Assembly: GCF_036013645.1 (NCBI RefSeq)
Contig: NZ_CP107869.1
Span: 3,534,001-3,598,000 of the forward strand
Length of the DNA: 64,000 nt
Origin: Streptomyces sp. NBC_00490
GTDB taxonomy: Bacteria; Actinomycetota; Actinomycetes; Streptomycetales; Streptomycetaceae
Direction: 5' to 3'
In this document: piece by piece, positions 41,779 to 49,956 of the stretch
Numbering within the stretch: position 1 is the first letter of the stretch
Layout of the letters: every line of letters starts with the position of its first letter
The notes under the pieces: generated by a model
Database searches by the model: none
What the model was told of the DNA's origin: nothing
What the model saw: only the letters and a program-made list of their open reading frames with translations
Made by a program: the position numbers and the translations under genes

Positions 41779-43236
41779 TCATCCCTCCCAGCCGGCCGGG
41801 AGGTGGATCATCTTGTGCTCCAGGTACTCGCCGAAGCCCTCGGGACCGAACTCCCGTCCCAGGCCGGAGTTCTTGTAGCCGCCGAACGGGCCCAGCATGT
41901 CGAGGCTGAAGGTGTTCACCGAGTACGTGCCCGTGCGGACCTGGCGGGCGACGTCGATGCCGTGCGCCACGTCGGCCGTCCAGACGCTGCCGGAGAGGCC
42001 GTAGTCCGAGTCGTTCGCGATCTTCAGGGCCTCGGACTCGTCGCCGTAGGGAAGGAGGCAGATGACCGGACCGAAGATCTCCTCGCGGGCGATCCGCATG
42101 GAGTTGTCGACGTCGCCGAAGAGGGTGGGCTCCACGTACCAGCCGCGGTCCAGGCCCGGCGGGCGGCCGCCGCCCGTGAGGATCTTGGCGCCCTCCTCCT
42201 GGCCGATGCGGATGTAGTCGAGGTTCCTGCGCTGCTGGCGCTGCGCCACCAGCGGACCCACCTGCGTGGCGGGGTCCAGCGGGTCGCCGACGACCAGGGC
42301 GCTCGCCGCGGCGGCGAAGGCGTCCGCGAACTCGTCGTAGCGCGAGCGCGGCAGGAGGATACGGGTCTGGGCCACGCACGCCTGGCCGTTGTTCATCCAG
42401 GCCGCCGACACGATCCCGGGCACGGACGTCTCGATGTCCGCGTCCGGCAGGACGACCGCCGCCGACTTGCCGCCCAACTCCAGCGTCACACGCGTCAGAT
42501 TGCGTGACGCCACCTCCATCACCCGCTTGCCGGCCGCCACCGACCCGGTGAAGGAGACCTTGTCGATGCCCGGGTGCCCGACCAGGTATTCGCTGACCTC
42601 CCGGTCGGCGGGCAGGATCGACAGCACACCTTCCGGCAGCCCGGCCTCGCGCGTGATCTCGGCGAGGAGATACGCGTCCAGCGGCGACTCGGGCGACGGC
42701 TTCAGCACCACCGTGCAGCCGGTGAGCAGCGCGGGCGCGAGCTTGGCGGCGGCGACGAACTGCGGGACGTTCCAGGGGACCACGGCCGCGACGACGCCGA
42801 CCGGCTCGCGCCGGACCAGGATCTTGCCGAGGACGCCGTCGCGCTGCTCCTCGTACGTGAAGTTCCGTGCGACCGTGATCGCCGCGTCCCACACCATCAT
42901 CGCGCCGAGCGCCTGGGCGAGGACGCTCCAGGAGTAGGGCGAGCCGTTCTCGGAGGAGATCACGCGGGCGATCTCCTCGTGCCGGGTGAGGATGCCGTCC
43001 TTGATGCGGGAGACGACCTCGATGCGCTCGTCGAGCGTCATCCGCGGCCAGGGTCCCTCGTCGAACGCCTTGCGCGCCGCCGCGACCGCCCGGTCCACGT
43101 CCCCGGCCGAGGCGTGCGGCACCCGTCCGATGACCTCCTCGGTGTGCGGGGAGATCACCTCGATGACGTCCTTGCCCAAGGGGTCGGTCAACTCCCCGCC
43201 GATGAACAGCTGTCCGTGTTCCACGAGCTCGGTCAT
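41779..43236 (-). CDS. NAD-dependent aldehyde dehydrogenase
   Basis: The 485-residue protein has all landmarks of the ALDH superfamily: the NVPQFVAAAKLAPAL block, VSFTGSVAAGKRV, catalytic Glu in LELGGKSAAVV, and nucleophilic Cys in NNGQACVAQTRI. GREFGPEGFGEYLEHKMI closes the protein. It oxidises an aldehyde to an acid. It is followed by a ferredoxin gene, and lies near a KstR-like regulator and two candidate operator sites, so it may convert the aldehyde of a sterol-like side chain into the acid that is loaded to CoA. The start at ATG 43236 is well placed, with a GGGGAGGCAG leader. Confidence 0.93.
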   Translation of the reverse strand: MTELVEHGQLFIGGELTDPLGKDVIEVISPHTEEVIGRVPHASAGDVDRAVAAARKAFDEGPWPRMTLDERIEVVSRIKDGILTRHEEIARVISSENGSPYSWSVLAQALGAMMVWDAAITVARNFTYEEQRDGVLGKILVRREPVGVVAAVVPWNVPQFVAAAKLAPALLTGCTVVLKPSPESPLDAYLLAEITREAGLPEGVLSILPADREVSEYLVGHPGIDKVSFTGSVAAGKRVMEVASRNLTRVTLELGGKSAAVVLPDADIETSVPGIVSAAWMNNGQACVAQTRILLPRSRYDEFADAFAAAASALVVGDPLDPATQVGPLVAQRQQRRNLDYIRIGQEEGAKILTGGGRPPGLDRGWYVEPTLFGDVDNSMRIAREEIFGPVICLLPYGDESEALKIANDSDYGLSGSVWTADVAHGIDVARQVRTGTYSVNTFSLDMLGPFGGYKNSGLGREFGPEGFGEYLEHKMIHLPAGWEG

Positions 43237-43281
43237 GGCGACTGCCTCCCCGGGACTGGCTCTGACGGTTCATCAGATACC

Positions 43282-43299
43282 GGAACTGATACCAGTTCC
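43282..43299. promoter_or_regulatory. 18-bp palindrome upstream of aldehyde dehydrogenase
   Basis: GGAACTG-ATAC-CAGTTCC (43282-43299) is a perfect inverted repeat 46-63 bases upstream of the ALDH start, at the expected promoter position. Its outer arms GGAACT/AGTTCC also occur in the longer palindrome upstream of the CYP125-like gene (60443). Confidence 0.6.
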
Positions 43300-43361
43300 C
43301 TTCGGAGGAGTCCACAGAGCGCACAGCCGCGCCGAGGCTGAAGGATGACTTGGGCTCCCAT

Positions 43362-43375
43362 CGAAACGCGTTCTA
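43362..43375. promoter_or_regulatory. KstR-type operator (one mismatch)
   Basis: On the minus strand the site reads TAGAACGCGTTTCG (43375-43362); only the last base deviates from TnnAACnnGTTnnA. It is 36 bases upstream of the MBL hydrolase start and 126 bases from the ALDH start, so it could control either or both. Confidence 0.6.
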
Positions 43376-43410
43376 GTTATAGTGGCGAGAACGCGGCGAC
43401 AGGGGGCCCC

Positions 43411-44448
43411 ATGACTCAGCTCATGCCACAGGTCGGCGACCACGGCGGAGGCGTCCGGTCCATCCGGGTTCCCATTCCCGACAACCCGCTGGGCTTCACG
43501 CTGGTGTACGTCGTCGACACCGACCGCGGTCCGGTGCTGGTCGACACGGGCTGGGACGACCCGGAGTCCTGGGACACGCTCGCCGAGGGGCTGCGGGCCT
43601 GCGGCACCTCCGCAACCGAGGTCCACGGCGTGGTGATCACCCATCACCACCCCGACCACCACGGTCTGTCGGGCAAGGTCCGCGAGGTATCCGGCGCCTG
43701 GATCGCGATGCACGCGGCGGACGCGGCCATCGTCCGCCGTACCCGCGAGACCCGACCGGAGCGCTGGTTCTCCTACATGACGGCCAAGCTGGAGGCCGCC
43801 GGCGCCCCGGAGTCCCATGTGGCGCCCCTGCGCACCGCCCGCAACCGCAAGCTCCCCGGCTTCTCTCCCGCCGTCCCCGACCGCGAGATCGTCCCCGGTG
43901 AACTCCTCGGCCTGGCGGGCCGCCGGCTGCGCGCGATCTGGACGCCGGGCCACACACCGGGCCACGTCTGCCTCCACCTGGAGGAAAGCCACCCCGCCCA
44001 ACTCCCGGGCAACGGGCGCCTGTTCTCCGGCGATCACCTGCTCCCCGAGATCACCCCGCACATCGGCCTCTACGAGGACCCGGACGACGCCACCGTCACC
44101 GACCCGCTCGGCGACTACCTCGACTCCCTCGAACGCGTCGGCCGTCTCGCCCCCGCCGAAGTCCTCCCCGCCCACCAGCACGTCTTCACCGACGCGGCGT
44201 CCCGCGTACGGGAGTTGCTCGCGCATCACGAGGAACGCCTCACCGACCTGCTGACGCTGCTGGTCGAACCCCTCACACCGTGGCAGCTCGCCGAGCGCAT
44301 GGAGTGGAACCGCCCGTGGGACCAGATCCCGTACGGATCACGGACGATCGCGGTCTCGGAGGCCGAGGCGCATCTGCGGCGGCTGGTGAAGCTGGGGCGG
44401 GCGGAGGCCGTGGCCGGGAGTGAGCCGGTGACCTACGTCGCGGTGTGA
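43411..44448 (+). CDS. MBL-fold metallo-hydrolase
   Basis: The 345-residue protein has the metallo-beta-lactamase fold signature: THHHPDHHGL (HxHxDH at residue about 75) and, farther on, TPGHTPGHVCLHLE (His) and SGDHLL (Asp). Its C-terminal tail (WQLAERMEWNRPW) is a winged-helix-like extension seen in a subgroup that hydrolyses thioesters and related bonds. The substrate is unknown. ATG 43411 is chosen over an upstream start because the conserved beginning of the family follows. It is divergent from the aldehyde dehydrogenase and carries a KstR-type site 36 bases upstream. Confidence 0.88.
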   Translation: MTQLMPQVGDHGGGVRSIRVPIPDNPLGFTLVYVVDTDRGPVLVDTGWDDPESWDTLAEGLRACGTSATEVHGVVITHHHPDHHGLSGKVREVSGAWIAMHAADAAIVRRTRETRPERWFSYMTAKLEAAGAPESHVAPLRTARNRKLPGFSPAVPDREIVPGELLGLAGRRLRAIWTPGHTPGHVCLHLEESHPAQLPGNGRLFSGDHLLPEITPHIGLYEDPDDATVTDPLGDYLDSLERVGRLAPAEVLPAHQHVFTDAASRVRELLAHHEERLTDLLTLLVEPLTPWQLAERMEWNRPWDQIPYGSRTIAVSEAEAHLRRLVKLGRAEAVAGSEPVTYVAV

Positions 44449-44490
44449 ATCGGGTCGCGGGCCCAGATCCGCCCCTGGTACCACTGGTCC

Positions 44491-44946
44491 ATGGACCCTC
44501 TGGAGCAACTCCTCGCCGAGCGCGCCTGTGAACGGCTCATCCTCGACTTCGTCCGCCGGCTCGACATCGGGGACCCGGGCTCCGTGGCCGAGCTGTTCAC
44601 CGAGGACGGCAGCTGGGAGTGGCCCTCGCCGGGCGACGGACGGCGGTACGACGGGCGCGAGGCGCTGCGGGGGTACTTCGGGTCCCGGCCCGCGGACCGG
44701 TTGTCGCGGCGGGTGATGTCCAACGTCCTGGTCACGGTGGTCTCTTCGGACACGGCGACGGCGACCTCGTACTTCACCACGTACCGGGTCGACGGGTACC
44801 ACGGCGGGATCGTGCCGCCGGGGGCGCCGGTCCAGGTCGGGCACTACGCGGACACGTTCCGGCGTTCGGCGGACGGGAGTTGGCTGCTGGCGTCGCGGGC
44901 GCTGCATCTGCCGTTCGGGGGGCCGACGCCTCAGCTGAGCGCGTAG
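44491..44946 (+). CDS. NTF2/SnoaL-like cystatin-fold protein
   Basis: The 151-residue protein has the SnoaL_4/NTF2 pattern: helical N-terminus (LEQLLAERACERLILDFVRRLDIGD), then a beta-rich cone (SVAELFTEDGSWEWPSPGDGR, VDGYHGGIVPPGAPVQVGHYAD, TFRRSADGSWLLASRALHLP). This fold occurs in SnoaL cyclases, steroid isomerases and bile-acid dehydratases, and an enzymatic role is possible. It starts 42 bases after the MBL hydrolase in the same direction, so both may share a transcript. The last 16 bases overlap the convergent regulator gene. Confidence 0.82.
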   Translation: MDPLEQLLAERACERLILDFVRRLDIGDPGSVAELFTEDGSWEWPSPGDGRRYDGREALRGYFGSRPADRLSRRVMSNVLVTVVSSDTATATSYFTTYRVDGYHGGIVPPGAPVQVGHYADTFRRSADGSWLLASRALHLPFGGPTPQLSA

Positions 44947-47039
44947 TCGACGCCCTCGTCGTACGCCATCGCCATGCCCTGCGCGTACGCCTCCTCGTAC
45001 GCCCGGTCGCCGATCCGGTCGCGCAGGAGGCGTTCGCGGGCCTCGCGGGCGGCGACGCGGCCGGGCAGGCTGAACTGCTCCTTGCCCACGCGTTCCCAGG
45101 CGCGACGGCTGATGCCGAGCAGCCGGGCGGCACGGCGGCCGTCTCCGCCTTCGTCCCCGATCTCGGCGGCCACCAGGGCGTCGACACCGAAGGCGACCCC
45201 GGCGGTGTTGTGCATCCGCCGATGCCCGGCCAGCGCGGCCCGGGCATGGTCCAGGGCGGCCACGGTACGGCCCTGGGCGAGATCGGCGTCGGCGATGAAG
45301 GCGTCGACGAAGGCCCCCGTCCAGAGCTCGCCGCTGCCGGCGCACAGCGCGCGCAGTTCCGCGGCCGACTCGTCGACTTCGGCGTACGCGCCGCTCATCA
45401 GGTGGGCGAGCGGCCGCATGGCACGCATCTGGAGCTGGCCCGAGCCGCGCCAGTCCGACACGACGGGCACGAACGGCAGGTCCGAGAGCGCCTTGATCGT
45501 CGCGGCCGTGCGGCCGGTCAGGACCAGGGGGCCGAGGGTGACGTATCCGGTGGCGTCGATCGCGGCCGGATCGCCGAGTTCCCGTGCGAGGTCCATGCAC
45601 CGCTCCGCCCACGGGGCCGCGGCCTCCGGGTGCCCCTGGGTGACCGCGACGGCCGCCCGGCTCCACAGCGCCAGCAGCAGGGCCTCGCCCGGCTCGTGCT
45701 CGACGGCGAGCACCCGGTCGAGCGCGAACCGGGCGTCGCGCAGCATGCCGCAGTGGCGCCACAGGAACCCGATGCTGCCCGCCGTCTCCAGCGCGACCCG
45801 GCTGCCGGGGTCCTCCAGAGCGCAGTCCACGGCGGCGCGGAGGTTGGCCTGCTCGGCGAAGACCCGTTCGCACCAGGCGACCTGGCGGCCGGTGTTCCAG
45901 TCGGAGCAGGCCTCCCGCGCGAACCGCCGGTAGTGGTCCCGGTGCCGCCGCCGTACGGCCTCCCCCTCCCCCAACTCCCGTAGCCAGTCGGCGCCGTACT
46001 CGCGCACCGTGTCGAGGAGCCGGAAGCGGTCCGAGTCGGCCGGATGACGCAGCACCACCGACTGCCGGGTCAGGCGCAGGAGCAGGTTCTCGACCTGGTC
46101 GGCAGGGAGCGGCCCGCCCGCACAGACCCACTCGGCGGCCCGCCGGGTGAAGGAGCCGGCGAACACCGACAGCCGCGCCCACAACAGCCGTTCCAGCGGG
46201 GCGCACAGCTCGTGGCTCCAGCCGATGGCCGTGCGCAGGGTCCAGTGCCGCGGCGCCCCCTGTTCCGCCGTCCCCTCCCAGGCGAGCACGTCGAAGCGGG
46301 AGCGCAGCCGGTCGCCGAGGAGTTCGTGGAGCTGGTCCAGGGAGTGCGACGACAGCCGTGCGGCGGCGAGTTCGATGGCGAGCGGGATGCCGTCGAGGAT
46401 CCGGCAGAGGTCGCCGACCTGCCGCCGGGTCGTGGCGTCGAGGACGAAGCCCGGGGTGACGGTGGCGGCCCGCTGGGCGAACAGGGTCGTGGCGTCGGGC
46501 TTCCGCAGCGGGGCGACCTCCAGCGTCCGCTCCCCCGGCATGTCCAGCGGCTCACGGCTGGTGACGAGGACGCGCACCCCCGGAGCGACGGCGAGCAGGT
46601 CCGCGATCAGTGCCGCGCACTCCGCCAGCAGGTGCTCGCAGGTGTCGAGGACGAGCAGCAGCCGCTTGTCCCGCGCCCAGGCGCAGAGTGCCTGGGCCAC
46701 CGGCCCGGCGGTCTGATCGGCCAGCCGCAGCGCCTCCATCACGGCCAGCGGCACCTGCCCCTCGGCCCGCAGCGGCGACAGCTCCACCAGCCAGACCCCG
46801 TCGGGATACGCCGCCCCGGCCCGCTCCGCCGCCCGCAGCGCGAGCCGTGTCTTGCCCACCCCGCCCACCCCGACCAGGGTCACCGGGCGGCGCTCGCCGG
46901 AGGGCTCCAACTTTTCCGCGAGCCAGCCGAGTTCGTGCTGCCGCCCGACGAAGCCGCGGGAATCGGGCGGCAGGTTCCCGGGGAGGGTCTTCTCGCTGGG
47001 CACGGGCAACAGTGTGACCGTGGCGCCACACGCCCACAC
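44931..47039 (-). CDS. NB-ARC/STAND-type ATPase regulator without DNA-binding domain
   Basis: The 702-residue protein starts with FVGRQHELGWLAEKL, then Walker A VGVGGVGKTRLAL (near residue 58) and Walker B LLLVLDTCEHL. The C-terminal half has TPR-like helices (WAERCMDLARELGDPAA; ALDHARAALAGHRRMHN). It has no LuxR-type helix-turn-helix at the C-terminus and no BTAD/OmpR domain at the N-terminus. Such orphan STAND ATPases probably sense a ligand and act through a partner. GTG 47039 is taken as start, with no clear ribosome site; a later start remains possible. It converges on the NTF2-like gene. Confidence 0.82.
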   Translation of the reverse strand: MWACGATVTLLPVPSEKTLPGNLPPDSRGFVGRQHELGWLAEKLEPSGERRPVTLVGVGGVGKTRLALRAAERAGAAYPDGVWLVELSPLRAEGQVPLAVMEALRLADQTAGPVAQALCAWARDKRLLLVLDTCEHLLAECAALIADLLAVAPGVRVLVTSREPLDMPGERTLEVAPLRKPDATTLFAQRAATVTPGFVLDATTRRQVGDLCRILDGIPLAIELAAARLSSHSLDQLHELLGDRLRSRFDVLAWEGTAEQGAPRHWTLRTAIGWSHELCAPLERLLWARLSVFAGSFTRRAAEWVCAGGPLPADQVENLLLRLTRQSVVLRHPADSDRFRLLDTVREYGADWLRELGEGEAVRRRHRDHYRRFAREACSDWNTGRQVAWCERVFAEQANLRAAVDCALEDPGSRVALETAGSIGFLWRHCGMLRDARFALDRVLAVEHEPGEALLLALWSRAAVAVTQGHPEAAAPWAERCMDLARELGDPAAIDATGYVTLGPLVLTGRTAATIKALSDLPFVPVVSDWRGSGQLQMRAMRPLAHLMSGAYAEVDESAAELRALCAGSGELWTGAFVDAFIADADLAQGRTVAALDHARAALAGHRRMHNTAGVAFGVDALVAAEIGDEGGDGRRAARLLGISRRAWERVGKEQFSLPGRVAAREARERLLRDRIGDRAYEEAYAQGMAMAYDEGVDYALS

Positions 47040-47108
47040 CGTCCGACCGAACCGGACGGACTGATCACCTGAAGTGGCCGCACCGAGCCACTCGACGACC
47101 GAACCCGA

Positions 47109-47753
47109 TCAGATCAGCGACCGGATCAAGTCCTCCGCCGTCCCGAGGAGTTCGACCTCCCGCCGGCTCATCGTCGGATTGACCGCCCGCCGGCGCCGCG
47201 CCTGCGCCAGCCCGTCGTCGGTCAGGGACGAGGCGTCGGCGAGCAGCGCGGCCAGCATCGCGCGCGCCGGTTCGGCGAACGTCTCCTCCCCCACCGCGAC
47301 CTGGGCGAGGATCACCGCCGACATGCCCCAGTCGAGACCGGGGTCGCCCTCCTCGGCGTTGGCCCAGTCGATGACGTAGGGCCCGGCGGGGGTGAGCATG
47401 ACGTTGTCCGGGTGCAGATCGAGGTGGACGACACGGCCGGGCAGGGCGTGCAGCCGCCGCAGGAGACGGGCCAGTACGGCCCCTGTCTCCTCCGCGTCGA
47501 TCCGTCCGGCGGCGAAGGCCCCCAGCATCGTCGGCCCGTGCAGGCGCTCCATCACCAGCTCGGTGGACGAGCAGTCCTCCACGCGCACCCGCGGCACCGG
47601 ATACCCGTGCCCGCGCACCCGCTCCATGACGGCCGCCTCGGCGAGCGCGTCGCCGTAGGTGTCCCGGGCCCGCCGCAGCACCCACGCCTCGTCGATCTCG
47701 TACACGTCCGAGGCCCGCCCCGAGCCGATCAGTCTCCCCGTGATGATCCCCAT
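47109..47753 (-). CDS. APH-type phosphotransferase
   Basis: This 214-residue kinase-like protein is of the aminoglycoside phosphotransferase/choline-kinase superfamily. It has the catalytic HLDLHPDNV motif (HxDxxxxN, near residue 115) and the metal-binding VIDWANAEEG motif that follows. The N-terminal nucleotide-binding lobe is short (GRLIGSGRASDVYEID). The total length is below the usual 260-300, so it is a compact member. Its substrate could be a small hydroxylated metabolite or an antibiotic. A 300-base gap containing a riboswitch separates it from the B12 operon on the other strand. Confidence 0.85.
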   Translation of the reverse strand: MGIITGRLIGSGRASDVYEIDEAWVLRRARDTYGDALAEAAVMERVRGHGYPVPRVRVEDCSSTELVMERLHGPTMLGAFAAGRIDAEETGAVLARLLRRLHALPGRVVHLDLHPDNVMLTPAGPYVIDWANAEEGDPGLDWGMSAVILAQVAVGEETFAEPARAMLAALLADASSLTDDGLAQARRRRAVNPTMSRREVELLGTAEDLIRSLI

Positions 47754-47814
47754 GCCGGGAACCTACCGGGCCCGCAACCGCCCCTCGGGGGCTTTCCTAC
47801 GGGCCGGTAGAGTG

Positions 47815-47945
47815 GCCGGGTCGTCATCACACCCGTACGGGGGGAAGCCGGTGCAATTCCGGCGCTGACCCGCAACCGTGAGCCGTCTCCGCCAGGGGGG
47901 CGGCGAGCCGGATCGCCCCGTGTCGGTACTTGTGACCGGCTCACG
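47815..47945 (+). ncRNA. Cobalamin (B12) riboswitch
   Basis: Between the phosphotransferase and the operon start, the plus strand shows cobalamin-riboswitch features. There is a GGGGGGAAGCCGGTGCAATT segment, then CCGGCGCTGACCCGCAACCG (B12 box region), then GTGAGCCGTCTCCGCCAGG and GGCGAGCCGGATCGCC. The order and wording of these elements match the conserved core of the class. The 3' part could mask the ribosome site (AGGGAGAGG) of the downstream gene by pairing. B12 binding usually turns the genes off. The limits given are approximate. Confidence 0.85.
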
Positions 47946-48052
47946 TGCACCGGCAACCGGCCGGTGCGCGGCACCGTCGAGGTATACGGAGCCGAGCCGC
48001 CGGGGTGTCCCGTGCTGCCCGGCTCCCCCGCAGGGAGAGGCACCCGCCGATC

Positions 48053-49288
48053 ATGAACGTCCGCCGCAGGGCCGCGGTCCTGGCCGCCACCGCAGTGATC
48101 GGTACGGCCGCCCCGGCCGTCGCCACGAGTCCCTCTCCGTCGCCGTCGGTGGCGATACCGGAGGGGTTGTACGGGGGTGGGGATCCGACGTACGACGGGG
48201 TGTGGCGGCAGTCGTTGGCGCTGCTGGCACTGAACAAGCAGGGCGTCATCCCCGCCGAGAAGGCGGAGGACTGGCTGGTCGGCCAGCAGTGCGCGAGCGG
48301 CGCCTTCCCGGCGTTCCGCGCGGACACCGGCAAAGCCTGCGACGCCAAGGTGATGGTCGACACCAACAGCACGGCCGCAGCCGTCCAGGCCCTCGCCACG
48401 ACGTCCAGCAGCCACGAGGACGGGGTGCGCAAGGCGCTCGCCTGGCTCAAGTCCGTACAGAACAAGGACGGCGGCTGGGGCTACACGGCGGGCGGGGCGA
48501 GCGACGCGAACTCCACGTCCGCCGTCATCGGCGCGATCCAGGCCGCGAGCATGGCAGGCACCGGGTCGCTGAAGACGTTCGAGAAGGACGGCAAGTCCCC
48601 GTTCGACGCCCTCCTGAAGCTCGCTCTGCCCTGCTCCCGTGACGGCGCCTTCGCCTACCAGCCCGACAAGAAGGGCAAGCTCACCGCCAACGCGGACGCC
48701 ACGGCGGCAGCCGTTCTCAGCGGCTTCGGCGGACAGCCGCAGGTCTTCCTCCTCGGCAGCGACCAGGCCACCGCGTCCTGCGAGAAGCCGGGAGACTTCA
48801 AGCAGGCGGTCCACAACGGCGCCTCGTACCTCGCCAGGACCATGGCCAAGGACAAGTACCTCAAGTCCGTCCTGCCCGGCGCGGAGGACCAGCCGGATTA
48901 CGGCAACACGGCCGACGCCGTCGTCGCCCTCTCCGCCGCCGAATTCAACGACGAGGCCGCCGTGTCCGTCCACTGGCTGGAGTCCAACGCCCTGAAGTGG
49001 GCCGCGCAGAGCGGTCCGGCTGCCTACGCCCAGCTCATCTTCGCTGCCCGGGCCGGCGGCGTGGACCCGCGCGAGTTCGGCGGCAAGAACCTGGTCGCCC
49101 TGCTGAACGCGACCGGTCCGAAGCCCGAGCACGTGCCCACGGTGAAGGAAGAGCCCCTGCTGGAGGCGAACACCGACGACAACGACAACGGCGCCCTCAC
49201 CGTCGCCTGGACCGTCGGCGGTGGTCTTCTCCTCGGCGCCCTCATCGGCTCCGCCCTGATGTTCCGCGGCCGGAAGCGCGGCCAGTGA
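48053..49288 (+). CDS. Surface-anchored alpha/alpha-barrel protein of the B12 operon (intrinsic-factor-like)
   Basis: This 411-residue protein has a signal peptide (RRRAAVLAATAVIGTAAPAV), an alpha/alpha-barrel with prenyltransferase/squalene-cyclase-like repeats (ALLALNKQGVIPAEKAEDWL, VRKALAWLKSVQNKDGGWGY, AVIGAIQAASMAGTGSLKTF), and a C-terminal membrane helix (VAWTVGGGLLLGALIGSALM) with basic tail. The barrel recalls the alpha domain of animal cobalamin carriers (intrinsic factor, transcobalamin), and control by a B12 riboswitch supports that role. It is the first gene of a five-gene chain that ends with an ECF importer. ATG 48053 has an AGGGAGAGG site. The annotation as B12 carrier is inference. 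Confidence 0.8.
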   Translation: MNVRRRAAVLAATAVIGTAAPAVATSPSPSPSVAIPEGLYGGGDPTYDGVWRQSLALLALNKQGVIPAEKAEDWLVGQQCASGAFPAFRADTGKACDAKVMVDTNSTAAAVQALATTSSSHEDGVRKALAWLKSVQNKDGGWGYTAGGASDANSTSAVIGAIQAASMAGTGSLKTFEKDGKSPFDALLKLALPCSRDGAFAYQPDKKGKLTANADATAAAVLSGFGGQPQVFLLGSDQATASCEKPGDFKQAVHNGASYLARTMAKDKYLKSVLPGAEDQPDYGNTADAVVALSAAEFNDEAAVSVHWLESNALKWAAQSGPAAYAQLIFAARAGGVDPREFGGKNLVALLNATGPKPEHVPTVKEEPLLEANTDDNDNGALTVAWTVGGGLLLGALIGSALMFRGRKRGQ

Positions 49289-49956
49289 TCCGCCGTCGCG
49301 CCGCCGCCCTGATGCTGGCCGCGTTCCTCCTCCTCGGGTTCGCGACCCAGGCCGCCCACGCCGCCGGCTACCGCTACTGGTCCTTCTGGGACCGCACGGG
49401 CACGACCTGGACGTACGCCACCCAGGGCCCCGCCACCTCCGTCCCCGCCGACGGCGACGTGCAGGGGTTCCGTTTCGCCGTCAGTGAGGACTCCGCGGAC
49501 GCGACGAAGCCGCGTGGCACGGCGTCCTTCGCGACGATCTGCGCGCAGACCCCGGCGGCGGAGGGCAGGAAGCGGGTGGCGCTGGTCATCGACTCCGGTA
49601 CGGCACAGGACGCGCCCTCCGGCGAGACTCCGCCCGCGACCCGCACGGCCTGCGCGGTGGTGTCGCAGGACGCGACGACGGCCGAGGCTTTGGCGACGGT
49701 GGCGAAGCCGTTGCGGTACGGCACGAACGCGCTGCTGTGTGCCATCGCCGGATATCCGGAGGCGGGGTGCGGGGAGCAGGTGGCCGGAGGGAAGGAGCCG
49801 ACGTCCCCGCAGAAGACGGCCGCACAGAAGCCGTCCGCAGAGAAGAAGGACTCCGGCGGCGGCCCCTCCGTGGGCCTGTTCGCGGGGGCGGCCGCCGTGG
49901 CGGCCCTGGGCGCGGCGGCGGTGTGGCAGGCGAGGCGGCGCGGGAATGCGCGCTGA
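49285..49956 (+). CDS. Second surface protein of the B12 operon (signal peptide, C-terminal helix)
   Basis: The 223-residue protein has a signal peptide (LMLAAFLLLGFATQAAHA), a beta-rich part that opens with AGYRYWSFWDRTGTTWTYAT, a region with three cysteines (FATICAQTP; TACAVVSQ; LLCAIAGYPEAGC), a Lys/Ser-rich spacer and a final membrane helix (VGLFAGAAAVAALGAAAVW). It may be the small domain that closes over cobalamin in the two-domain fold of intrinsic factor. I do not recognise a named family. GTG 49285 overlaps the previous stop (GTGA), and its own end overlaps the next gene by 11 bases. Confidence 0.75.
   Translation: MIRRRAAALMLAAFLLLGFATQAAHAAGYRYWSFWDRTGTTWTYATQGPATSVPADGDVQGFRFAVSEDSADATKPRGTASFATICAQTPAAEGRKRVALVIDSGTAQDAPSGETPPATRTACAVVSQDATTAEALATVAKPLRYGTNALLCAIAGYPEAGCGEQVAGGKEPTSPQKTAAQKPSAEKKDSGGGPSVGLFAGAAAVAALGAAAVWQARRRGNAR

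Noticed and set aside
43282..43299. KstR site at the aldehyde dehydrogenase palindrome
   Set aside because: AAC and GTT are 8 bases apart instead of 2. The site is listed as a separate palindrome, not as a KstR match.
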